Below, in pieces: positions 1 to 6,012 of a stretch of DNA of 6,012 nt. The stretch is from Planctomycetota bacterium (GTDB lineage: Bacteria > Planctomycetota > Brocadiia > JAJRTI01). Numbering within the stretch: the stretch's first letter is position 1; each line of letters begins with the position of its first letter. A program made the translations under genes and the position numbers. The notes under the pieces are model-generated. The model had not been told where the DNA came from. It made no database searches and was given only the letters and a program-made list of their open reading frames with translations. Where the stretch lies: contig JAJRTI010000756.1 of assembly GCA_024278415.1 (NCBI GenBank), forward strand, positions 1 through 6,012. The letters run 5' to 3'.

Positions 1-72
1 CATTCTGCGCCGGCGCACCACGGGAATGAACGCCCAGTTTACTACGTACGTTCAGACCTGCACCCCAAGGTT

Positions 73-1290
73 ATGACTCAATCTGAACAACGCGCATACG
101 TAAGAGACCTCGCCCGGCAAGTCGCCGAGATCGCGGACACGCCGGAGATGGACGCCAAACGCCGGCGCTGGAGCGACGCGTACATGCTGCGCCAGCCTGA
201 CCGCGTTCCCCTCTGGTGCCGGCCCACTGGCTGCCGCGTGGAATTGCTGCCGGAGACTGCGCTGCGTTGCACCGATGCGGCCCTGCGAGCCGCCGAGAAC
301 CAACTCCGCTGGACTCTCCTCTGCCACGAGTTGGGCGACGACGCGATCGCGCTCCCCTACTGGCGCGTGTCCGCGGCCATCGAGTGCGCGAACCCGCCGG
401 TGTGGGGAGTCGAGATGAAGCGTACGCCCTCCACCGCGGAGCGCGGCGCGTGGGCGTTCGACCCGCCCATCAAGAGCGAGGCGGACCTGGACCGGCTCAC
501 CATGCCGCAGTGGCGCCACGACGAGGCGAAAACGCAACAGCGGCTCGAACAGGCCGACGACCTGTTGGGCGACATTTTGCCGGTCAGGCTCATGGCGCGG
601 TGTCCCCTCGGCGCCAGCCTGGGCTCAACCGCATCGCAACTGATCGGGCTCGACGCGCTCATGCTGAACGTCGCGCTCCAGCCGGACATGATGCACCGGC
701 TCATGGCGTTCCTGCGCGACGGCGTGCTGAGCACGATAGACCAGATCGAGGCCATGGGCGTGCTTACGGAGAACAATGATGAGCAAATCCACTTCAGCGA
801 GAGCCTCAAGACGTCGCCGGCCCACGAGCCCGTTCGGTTTGGCGATCTTTGGATCTGGACCGAGAGCCAGGCGTTCCAGTTGATCGGCCCGGACATGTGG
901 CGCGAGTTTCTGCTCGACTACCAGATGCCCATTCTGAAGCGCTACCGCTATGTTTCGTATGGATGCTGCGAGGACTTGACCCACAAGCTCGACCGCGTGC
1001 TCTCCATCCCCAACTTGCGCATCTTCGTCAATAGCCCCTGGACCGACCTCGCGGCCGCCGCGGAGAAGTGCCGGGGCCGGGCTTGCATCGCCTGGCGTCA
1101 GAAGGCGACCGACGTCATCTTCGCGGACGACCTGCGCGCGGTGCGGGCGCATCTGGAAGAGGGACTCCGCCAGACCCGAGGCTGCAACCGCGTCATCGTG
1201 CTGCAAGAGGTGATGACGACCAACGGGAACCCCGGCCGGCTCAAGGAGTGGGTGGCGCTAGCCAAGGCCGCGTCGGAAAGGCTAAGTTGA
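73..1290 (+). CDS. URO-D superfamily protein, putative corrinoid-type methyltransferase relative (not HemE)
   Basis: The 405-residue protein has the layout of the uroporphyrinogen decarboxylase-like superfamily (HemE, MtaA/MtbA methyltransferases and many uncharacterised paralogues). Visible landmarks are an N-terminal helical segment, PDRVPLW at residues 42-48, a helix-rich stretch WTESQAFQLIGPDMWREF at 262-279, the cysteine motif SYGCCEDL at 295-302, and a conserved-looking end NGNPGRLKEW at 384-393. The N-terminal substrate-binding signature of true HemE (RPxWxMRQAGR) is absent, so a haem role is unlikely. In MtaA-type enzymes a HxC motif binds zinc; here the equivalent place appears to be Y-G-C-C-E, so metal binding is uncertain. 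No signal peptide is seen, so it is probably cytoplasmic. ATG at 73 is the first ATG, GTG or TTG start in the frame, with AAGG only 2 nt upstream, a poor ribosome site. The frame is open to base 1, so a start outside the window is possible, but the N-terminus from 73 already looks complete for this family. It converges on the minus-strand cluster. Family call is firm; reaction is inferred. Confidence 0.85.
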   Translation: MTQSEQRAYVRDLARQVAEIADTPEMDAKRRRWSDAYMLRQPDRVPLWCRPTGCRVELLPETALRCTDAALRAAENQLRWTLLCHELGDDAIALPYWRVSAAIECANPPVWGVEMKRTPSTAERGAWAFDPPIKSEADLDRLTMPQWRHDEAKTQQRLEQADDLLGDILPVRLMARCPLGASLGSTASQLIGLDALMLNVALQPDMMHRLMAFLRDGVLSTIDQIEAMGVLTENNDEQIHFSESLKTSPAHEPVRFGDLWIWTESQAFQLIGPDMWREFLLDYQMPILKRYRYVSYGCCEDLTHKLDRVLSIPNLRIFVNSPWTDLAAAAEKCRGRACIAWRQKATDVIFADDLRAVRAHLEEGLRQTRGCNRVIVLQEVMTTNGNPGRLKEWVALAKAASERLS

Positions 1291-1301
1291 TCGGCCTTTT
1301 C
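1275..1301. terminator. Possible bidirectional terminator hairpin between convergent genes
   Basis: The arms GGAAAGGCT (1275-1283) and GGCCTTTTC (1293-1301) pair over nine positions, two of them G-T wobbles, around a 9-base loop. The hairpin covers the stop codon of the URO-D-like gene and lies in the convergent junction. The T-rich end sits inside the 3' arm (TTTT at 1297-1300) rather than after it, so this is a weak intrinsic terminator at best. Read on the minus strand it would follow the sialidase-like gene by about 43 bp. A second, shorter hairpin, CCCTG/CAGGG at 1311-1325, lies between the two stops and has no T tract. Confidence 0.3.
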
Positions 1302-1343
1302 ATGCCATCTCCCTGCGCCACAGGGGGCAAGCGTTCCCGCACC

Positions 1344-2963
1344 TCAGAAAACGAGAACCCCCCACTTGCCGAACTCGATCCGTTCGCCAGCCGACACGGA
1401 TCTCTGGTAGACCGAACAAACGTTCGCCGACGACAGGCGCCCGTCCGGAGGAGTGGGGAACAGCAGAAACTCGGGCACAGCGGCCAACTTGAACCCCTGC
1501 CTCTCCAGCGCGTCAGTGACACTGTCCCGGTTGCGCTCCGGCTTTGGCGTCAACACGTAGACGACTCCAGGCTTGGTGCAGATCGCCTCCGTCCTCTCCA
1601 TCGTGCTGAACAGGAAGCGCTTCCCGCGAAGGCACTGGGGCAACGGATCGTGGAACCTGTAGGGCCGGTTGCTGAAGATCGGCTGGCCGATCTGGACCGG
1701 CCGCACTTCGCCCGTGGCGGGCTTGACCTCCGCCCGCGGGCCGGCCAGGAACGGCGCGGCGTCCTGGTTCTTCTTCAGGCGGAGGCGGCGCGGATCCCAG
1801 AGCCACGGCTTGGGGTTGATGCCGGTGGCTTGGTTGATGAGGACGCGCAAGCGCACCTTGCCGCTCACATCCTTTCCGGCCAGCGCGTCCTGTTCCGTAA
1901 ACGCGGCCATGAGGATGTGCTTGTCGTCCGCGCGGTTCCAGTCGTAGATGATCCGGATCACGCCATCCGGGGACTGGGTTCCATCCGGGTACGAGACGCT
2001 GCCCCGTTCGTCCAGCATCAGGCCTCCTTCCCACGTCACACCATCGTCTTTCGAGACGAACGCGGTCAGGTGTGATCGGCCGGTTCGGCGATCCATGGGG
2101 CCATGCTTGACCAGGACGAGGTTGCCAGAGATGACGCGCCGAATGAAGAAGCGTGACGTGGGGTGGGGGATCGCCGATGGTTTGACTGGCGTCCATGACC
2201 GGCCCATGTCGCGGGAGACAGTTTCGCCTATGCCATAGGTCGTTCGGACCAGCATCCACAGGCTGCCGTCCTTGCGCTGCACCATCATGGGCTCGTCGCA
2301 GTTGCGGTCCTTGGGATCCGGGATGGTGGCCGTGCCTCGCAGCTCCCACGTCTTCCCTTTGTCCACGGACGCAACGACACGGCAACTCCCTTCCTGGCGC
2401 CAGATCGCGGTCGGCAGCAGCCACGTCCCATCCGAGGCCACGATCGGCTTGCACATCATGACGCCCGGGCAGATCATGCGCGGCTCGGTCCAGGTCGGGT
2501 TCTCCGCGCCGGGGTTCTCCGTGGTCATGGCATTGAGTTGATTCTTCCCGGCGCCGTTCATCCACCAGAAGAGCCAAAGCCGGCCGTCGGGATCGAGCCA
2601 CGGGCACGGATCGGACGTGCGCAGCGGCCCGTCGCCGTCCGGGTCGATCACGAACTTCAGGTCCGACCACGTCTTGCCATCATCGTTGCTCGTGACGCCC
2701 ACGACGTAGTTGTATCGGTCCTCGTGCTCCTTACCGGCGTACCACACGGCCCAGAGCCGCCCGCCCGGCGCGCGTTCGATGCCGGGGATGCCCTGGTACT
2801 TACGCGCATCGGGACCGTATTCGGGGCCGGGGCTGAAGTTCACCTGCATGGGGTCCATGACACGCTGTTCCTTCACGGTCTGTGAGTGCAGTTGGGACGT
2901 CCAGGCGCACTGGCTGAAGAGGGCCAGAGCGAGCATCAGTCGGGGACGGTTCGCTGTCGTCAT
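1344..2963 (-). CDS. Secreted sialidase-fold (BNR/Asp-box) protein with C-terminal accessory domain
   Basis: The 539-residue protein begins with a signal peptide (hydrophobic core near residues 8-17, likely cut between about 20 and 28), so it should be exported. It then forms a six-bladed beta-propeller of the sialidase type, shown by four Asp boxes of the SxDxGxTW pattern: SNDDGKTW (92-99), SVDKGKTW (199-206), SRDMGRSW (250-257) and SKDDGVTW (304-311). Other family-like features are IERAPGGRLWAVW (62-74), DEPMMVQRKDGSLWMLVRT (223-241) and YPDG/IIYDWNR (325-344). Known relatives hydrolyse sialic acids or other acidic sugars. The usual (F/Y)RIP arginine is replaced by glycine here (YQGIP, 56-60), with R64 the nearest candidate, so sialic acid specificity is doubtful. 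Residues about 425-539 form a separate small domain with no Asp boxes, likely a beta-rich accessory domain. The ATG at 2963 has AAGGAG 12 nt upstream. The gene follows the GH99-like gene by 23 bp and is probably the last of the operon. Confidence 0.88.
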   Translation of the reverse strand: MTTANRPRLMLALALFSQCAWTSQLHSQTVKEQRVMDPMQVNFSPGPEYGPDARKYQGIPGIERAPGGRLWAVWYAGKEHEDRYNYVVGVTSNDDGKTWSDLKFVIDPDGDGPLRTSDPCPWLDPDGRLWLFWWMNGAGKNQLNAMTTENPGAENPTWTEPRMICPGVMMCKPIVASDGTWLLPTAIWRQEGSCRVVASVDKGKTWELRGTATIPDPKDRNCDEPMMVQRKDGSLWMLVRTTYGIGETVSRDMGRSWTPVKPSAIPHPTSRFFIRRVISGNLVLVKHGPMDRRTGRSHLTAFVSKDDGVTWEGGLMLDERGSVSYPDGTQSPDGVIRIIYDWNRADDKHILMAAFTEQDALAGKDVSGKVRLRVLINQATGINPKPWLWDPRRLRLKKNQDAAPFLAGPRAEVKPATGEVRPVQIGQPIFSNRPYRFHDPLPQCLRGKRFLFSTMERTEAICTKPGVVYVLTPKPERNRDSVTDALERQGFKLAAVPEFLLFPTPPDGRLSSANVCSVYQRSVSAGERIEFGKWGVLVF

Positions 2964-2975
2964 GGGGGTATGGGA

Positions 2976-2981
2976 CTCCTT
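2976..2981 (-). promoter_or_regulatory. Ribosome binding site of the sialidase-like gene
   Basis: The minus strand reads AAGGAG here, lying wholly inside the gap between the stop codon at 2987 and the ATG at 2963. Spacing to the ATG is 12 nt, longer than the usual 5-9. There is no in-frame start closer to it. The short gap suggests the two genes are translated from one message. Confidence 0.5.
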
Positions 2982-2986
2982 CGTCC

Positions 2987-4696
2987 TCAGGGCGCGACAA
3001 TCCAGGCCCGTTCGATCTCGATTCGAGATCCCGGCCCGCTGGTCGGATCGAAGCGCAGTTGCTTCAGCCGGCCATGCCAGTTGCGGTCGGGCCGGAAGGT
3101 CAGCACATAGGTGTGGAAGTCGCCGTCGGCGATCACCGGGAACCGGCGGGACCTGTCCTCAGAGAGCGTTTCGCTGTCGGCCGCATAGAAGAGTTGGGCG
3201 GTCCGCGCGGCGAACAGGGCGCTGCCTGCCTCGTAGCGAAGGCGAAGACACACACGCAAGCCGGGCATTGCCTTGGCCCAATCGCCGCGCCACCAGAGCC
3301 ACGGATCGCTGCCGGTGATGTCGAAGGCAGCGGCGCCCTGAGGGCCGTCCACCCCGGCCATGGCATGCACTTGCGGCGCGCCTCGATCGACTTGGCTCAG
3401 GGAGAGCGTTGCGATGACGGTGCCGGCCGGTTCCGGGGTCGGATCGACCGCGAGGTCGAGAGGCCAGTCGGGGACAGGCAGGGGAGGATCGGGTTGGCTC
3501 TCGCGCTCACGGGCCGCCGCGAGGCGATCGGAAGGAAGCAAGTTGTACGACGCGATCTGTTCGGGGGGCGGTACGTCCCACTTGGGGGGAGGCGCGCCGG
3601 GGGCGAAGACGCGGCGCACGGCCTCCAACTGGCTGAACCCGAACTCCTTGCTGGGCTCGATGTGAGAGCCTTCGCCCCACTCGTTCCACGCTTCGATGAG
3701 GAAGAATGGCAGGCCGGCCTTCACTTGCTTCTTGCCCTCGCGCAACGAGCGCTCAAACTCGGCGGCCGTGTTGCCGGTCCGCACCCAACGGCCCTTGGCG
3801 GCTTGGGGACCAAACGCGACAGAGCGCGGTGTGTTGTCCCACCCGGCTTGGGTGGAGGTGATGAAGGGCTTGTCCACGCGGTGCAGCGCGCGCCACAGGC
3901 GCGGCAGCGCGTCGACCATCTCGGAGTAAGGGGCCCAGCCCGGGCGCGACCACGGAGTGACGGTGGTGACACCCGCGTAGCTGTAGCCGGTGAACGCGTC
4001 GCCCACAGGCAGCTTCGCCACGCGGCCGGGCACGTTGTTGACTATGACCAGGAAGAGATCGCCGAGCCCGCGTGCGTGACAGATCGCATTGAGCCGCGGC
4101 CGCACATCCCGCTTGAACGCGTCGGCGCCGCCACAGGCCTTGAGGATGTCCTCGATCCGCCACACCATGAACACCGGGCGGTTGCCGATCTTCAGGTAGT
4201 TGGGGAGCGTGAAGTACGTCTTGGCGCAGTACTCGATGACCGCGGCGACACCGGCAGGCGAGTTGTCGACCGGCGGCCAGCTCCGCACGGGATGGTTGCA
4301 CCAGTGGATGCAGAAGTCCATCAAGCGGCTGTAGCGCGCCTTGAGGAAACCGTCCTCCAGCGACCTGTGCAGCTTCTTCTCGCCGCTGTGCCAGTACCAG
4401 TCCCACGCGAACCAACTGACGCCCGCCTCGAGCGCCCACTTGACGTGCCAGTCGTTGACCTCGGGTAGGGCTTCGTCGTAGAAGCCGAGCAACGGCCGCG
4501 GCTTAGCGAACTTCGCACAGCGATCCCATTCGCTGTTGGGAAAGAACGGGCTCTCGTAGCCGGGGAAGATGTAGACACCGACCCTCGTGTCGGCCTTGAT
4601 CGGTTCGGGCTGGGGGACAGGGGCAGCCTGGGGCAGTGCGGCGTGCGACCGCAGGGCGACCCACAGGCCGAGCATGGCTGCCGTGCGGTAGTTCAC
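2987..4696 (-). CDS. Secreted GH99-like (WbsX-type) glycoside hydrolase candidate with C-terminal domain
   Basis: The frame can start at GTG 4711 (574 residues), but GTG 4696 (569 residues) is preferred because AGGAG lies 7 nt before it, while nothing like a ribosome site precedes 4711. Numbering here is from 4696. Residues 1-19 or so are a signal peptide ending SHA, a fair signal peptidase I site. Residues about 39-365 are a GH99-like TIM-barrel domain: VGVYIFPGY near the start, FAWDWYWHSG at 96-105, GFLKAR at 116-121, and the C-terminal motif EAWNEWGEGSHIEP at 335-348. E339 and E342 in this motif match the spacing of the catalytic pair (E333/E336) of Bacteroides GH99 endo-mannanase. A proline-rich linker (about 366-425) leads to a C-terminal domain (about 425-569) with DGDFHTYVLTF and LRFDP, resembling accessory domains of secreted proteins in planctomycete-type bacteria. 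Likely role is extracytoplasmic glycan cleavage; substrate unknown. Databases often call this family glycosyltransferase WbsX. Confidence 0.87.
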   Translation of the reverse strand: MNYRTAAMLGLWVALRSHAALPQAAPVPQPEPIKADTRVGVYIFPGYESPFFPNSEWDRCAKFAKPRPLLGFYDEALPEVNDWHVKWALEAGVSWFAWDWYWHSGEKKLHRSLEDGFLKARYSRLMDFCIHWCNHPVRSWPPVDNSPAGVAAVIEYCAKTYFTLPNYLKIGNRPVFMVWRIEDILKACGGADAFKRDVRPRLNAICHARGLGDLFLVIVNNVPGRVAKLPVGDAFTGYSYAGVTTVTPWSRPGWAPYSEMVDALPRLWRALHRVDKPFITSTQAGWDNTPRSVAFGPQAAKGRWVRTGNTAAEFERSLREGKKQVKAGLPFFLIEAWNEWGEGSHIEPSKEFGFSQLEAVRRVFAPGAPPPKWDVPPPEQIASYNLLPSDRLAAARERESQPDPPLPVPDWPLDLAVDPTPEPAGTVIATLSLSQVDRGAPQVHAMAGVDGPQGAAAFDITGSDPWLWWRGDWAKAMPGLRVCLRLRYEAGSALFAARTAQLFYAADSETLSEDRSRRFPVIADGDFHTYVLTFRPDRNWHGRLKQLRFDPTSGPGSRIEIERAWIVAP

Positions 4697-4702
4697 ATGT
4701 CG

Positions 4703-4708
4703 TCTCCT
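4703..4708 (-). promoter_or_regulatory. Ribosome binding site that decides the start of the secreted GH99-like gene
   Basis: The minus strand reads AGGAGA here, placing AGGAG 7 nt before the GTG at 4696. This site lies inside the coding frame if translation began at the upstream GTG (4711), which has no such motif before it. The site therefore favours GTG 4696, which also moves the arginine-rich run MRRRH out of the protein and gives a more ordinary signal peptide. Confidence 0.6.
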
Positions 4709-4773
4709 CACGCGGAAGATAGGAGCCCATGGGCCTCATAGGATCTACAAGTCTTATCCAGCGGTACGCGCCC

Positions 4774-5889
4774 TCACGCACAGAACACGTTCTTCACGGC
4801 CTGCAAGTACCCGTAGCCGTATTCGCGATCGGGTTGGAGGTAGCTGCCCTCGGTCCATTCGTTCCAGGCGTTGAGCGTCACCAGCGGGTGCAGACGCGGG
4901 CGCTCGTCGACGTACTGCTTGAGAAGCCGTAGCCCGGCCTCGACATGCTCGGGCGTGTTTTCGGTGATGATCGCGGGGTGCAGCTCCTCGAACCGCGCGT
5001 TGCTGTCCCAGCCGACGGACAGATGCGGGTAGTACGGGATGTCGGTCTTGCTCTCGATCTCCCGGTACTTCTCCAGCGCCATGGCCATGAGGTTCGTGAA
5101 CGTGTCCTTCACCGGCAGGAAATGGCACCACTGGTAGTGCGTGATGCTATCGAACCCGAGTCGCTTCAAGGCGCTGAACTGGTCGACCACCGCGTCGCCA
5201 TCGACGCCGGAGTAGTTCGGGTTGCCTCCGCGCAGCGTGCACTGGAGGTCCAAGCCCTTTGCGCCGGCCCGTTCGGCTTCCTTGCGGAACCACAGCAGCG
5301 CGGCGCGTGTCTCGTCGAGACCGCCCAGCCCTTTGATCAGGTTCGCCAAGTCATAGATGCAGAAGACGGGCTTGCCGTCGATGGTGTAGTACGACGGATG
5401 GAAGAGGTACTTCTCGATCACGCGTCGGCACACGACCTCGAAATCGGCGCGGTCGGTGTAGCCCTTGTAGAGGACCGTGTCCCGGTCCCATGCGTTTCGG
5501 ATGTCCCACGCGTACTTCACGTCGTGGTTCGCCCACATGAGGTAGAACTTGACGCGGCCGTTGTTGCGCGCCTTCAGGTAGCCGTCGTTCAGGCAGCCCT
5601 CGAGGAACGGCCGGCGGTCGTACCAGTACCAGTCGTAGAGGAACACGTTCACGCCGTGGTCCGCGGCCGCGTTGATCTGCATCTCCATGACGTACGGGTC
5701 GGCCTCGTTCACGTAGCCCCAAAGCGGCTCGTGCACAGCCCGGTGCCCTTCGAATTTCGGACGCGCCTGCCGCACTCGCTCCCACTCGCCCATCCTCTCC
5801 GGAAACGCCCATCGCATCTCCGGCGCGTCGCTGTACGCCGGCCAAACGTAGGCCGCCACGTCGTAGCGGTCGGTTGGTTGCTCGGTCAT
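4774..5889 (-). CDS. GH99-like (WbsX-type) domain protein without signal peptide
   Basis: The 371-residue protein is essentially a single GH99-like domain. It starts with DVAAYVWPAYSD (10-21) and contains VFLYDWYWYDRRPFLEG (82-98), GYLKARNN (103-110), MWANHD (118-123), GKPVFCIYD (172-180), SVGWDSNAR (291-299) and the end motif NAWNEWTEGSYLQPDREYGY (340-359). E344 and E347 are in the position of the GH99 catalytic pair. These blocks line up one by one with the neighbouring secreted GH99-like protein, so the two are diverged paralogues. This copy has no signal peptide, linker or C-terminal domain, suggesting it works in the cytoplasm on an imported or intracellular glycan, or leaves by another route. 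The ATG at 5889 has only a weak purine-rich stretch (AAGAGA) about 11 nt upstream. It follows the partial gene by 48 bp and precedes the next GH99-like gene by about 77 bp. True enzymatic activity and substrate are unproven; a glycosyltransferase role is the database alternative. Confidence 0.87.
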   Translation of the reverse strand: MTEQPTDRYDVAAYVWPAYSDAPEMRWAFPERMGEWERVRQARPKFEGHRAVHEPLWGYVNEADPYVMEMQINAAADHGVNVFLYDWYWYDRRPFLEGCLNDGYLKARNNGRVKFYLMWANHDVKYAWDIRNAWDRDTVLYKGYTDRADFEVVCRRVIEKYLFHPSYYTIDGKPVFCIYDLANLIKGLGGLDETRAALLWFRKEAERAGAKGLDLQCTLRGGNPNYSGVDGDAVVDQFSALKRLGFDSITHYQWCHFLPVKDTFTNLMAMALEKYREIESKTDIPYYPHLSVGWDSNARFEELHPAIITENTPEHVEAGLRLLKQYVDERPRLHPLVTLNAWNEWTEGSYLQPDREYGYGYLQAVKNVFCA

Positions 5890-5937
5890 TGCTTTTGTTC
5901 TCTTGGCAGTGATGTCGCTGTGCTCCGCTCGGCCACA

Positions 5938-6012
5938 CTACTCGATCTTGAACTCCAGATTGTCCAGGTAGAACACGCCGTCCGCGTCGTCTGCCGCGAC
6001 GATGCCCAGCCA
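5938..6012 (-). CDS. C-terminal end of a gene cut by the window edge, likely carbohydrate-binding domain
   Basis: The last 24 codons before a TAG stop (5938-5940) are visible; the gene continues to the right of the window. The peptide ends DGVFYLDNLEFKIE. A final strand of the type G-x-(F/Y)-Y-(L/I)-D-(N/D)-(L/V) is a common end of galactose-binding-like, CBM- and LamG-like beta-sandwich domains, where the last strand packs against the sandwich. This fits a secreted glycan-binding or glycan-cleaving protein and the neighbourhood, but the evidence is only two dozen residues. It is on the same strand as the GH99-like genes, 48 bp upstream of the first, so it is probably the preceding gene of the same operon. 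Its stop is TAG, while the other genes here end in TGA. Confidence 0.6.
   Translation of the reverse strand, partial: WLGIVAADDADGVFYLDNLEFKIE

Noticed and set aside
44..51. An 8-bp palindrome, ACGTACGT, upstream of the URO-D-like gene.
   Set aside because: It is too short to support an operator call and is not repeated, and no clear -35/-10 pair stands next to it.
73..1290. Calling the first gene hemE (uroporphyrinogen decarboxylase).
   Set aside because: The HemE substrate-binding signature is missing, the protein is longer than HemE, and the neighbours are glycan-processing genes rather than haem genes.
1309..1327. A second hairpin (CCCTG/CAGGG with a 5-base loop) between the convergent stops, considered as the main terminator.
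   Set aside because: The stem is short and no T run follows on either strand; the hairpin at 1275-1301 is the better candidate.
1068..2075. A 335-codon plus-strand frame running across the convergent junction.
   Set aside because: It overlaps the ends of two well-supported genes in the wrong frame and shows no domain pattern.
1513..2670. A 385-codon open frame on the minus strand inside the sialidase-like gene.
   Set aside because: It overlaps the BNR gene in another frame and has low-complexity Arg/Pro/Ala composition; the four Asp boxes are in the other frame.
3059..4468. A 469-codon open frame on the plus strand, opposite the secreted GH99-like gene.
   Set aside because: It lies wholly antisense to a gene with clear motifs and signal peptide, and its translation is rich in Arg, Gly, Ala and His with no recognisable domain, as expected of a shadow frame in GC-rich DNA.
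4725..4734. A 10-bp perfect palindrome, GCCCATGGGC, in the gap between the two GH99-like genes.
   Set aside because: It has no room for a hairpin loop, no T tract and no second copy in the window; such a short palindrome can occur by chance.
4503..4781. A 92-codon minus-strand frame bridging the gap between the two GH99-like genes.
   Set aside because: Most of it overlaps the secreted GH99-like gene in another frame; the remainder has no ribosome site or motif.

Overview
This is a 6.0 kb stretch of GC-rich bacterial DNA, densely coding and without mobile elements, RNA genes, CRISPR arrays or long non-coding gaps. The protein families are a divergent uroporphyrinogen-decarboxylase-like (URO-D superfamily) protein, two GH99-like/WbsX-like proteins and a secreted Asp-box (BNR) sialidase-fold protein carrying an extra C-terminal domain. 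This mix is typical of glycan-degrading Planctomycetota, Verrucomicrobiota, Lentisphaerota, Hydrogenedentota or Armatimonadota. That lineage call is an inference from family composition; there is no phylogenetic marker in the window.

Layout, left to right. Bases 1-72 hold no gene of their own, although the frame of the first gene stays open to the window edge. 73-1290 (+) is the URO-D-like protein, a likely corrinoid-type methyltransferase relative rather than the haem enzyme HemE. It ends 53 bp from the stop of a convergent block, with an imperfect hairpin over its stop codon that could terminate both transcripts. Everything to the right is on the minus strand and reads right to left: the last 24 codons of a gene whose end looks like a carbohydrate-binding beta-sandwich domain (5938-6012), a GH99-like protein without a signal peptide (4774-5889), a larger GH99-like protein with a signal peptide and a C-terminal accessory domain (2987-4696), and the sialidase-like BNR protein with a signal peptide (1344-2963). 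Gaps are 48, about 77 and 23 bp, so these four genes probably form one operon.

Working model: the minus-strand block is a small carbohydrate-processing cluster. Two secreted proteins (sialidase-like and GH99-like) would act on an outer glycan, and the signal-less GH99-like protein would act on an imported fragment. Both GH99-like proteins keep an E-W-x-E motif that matches the catalytic acid pair of true GH99 endo-mannosidases, so the common label 'glycosyltransferase WbsX' is probably wrong for them. The substrate cannot be read from the sequence. The convergent URO-D-like gene may be functionally linked, for example in demethylation of a methylated sugar or other methyl donor, but nothing in the window proves this.
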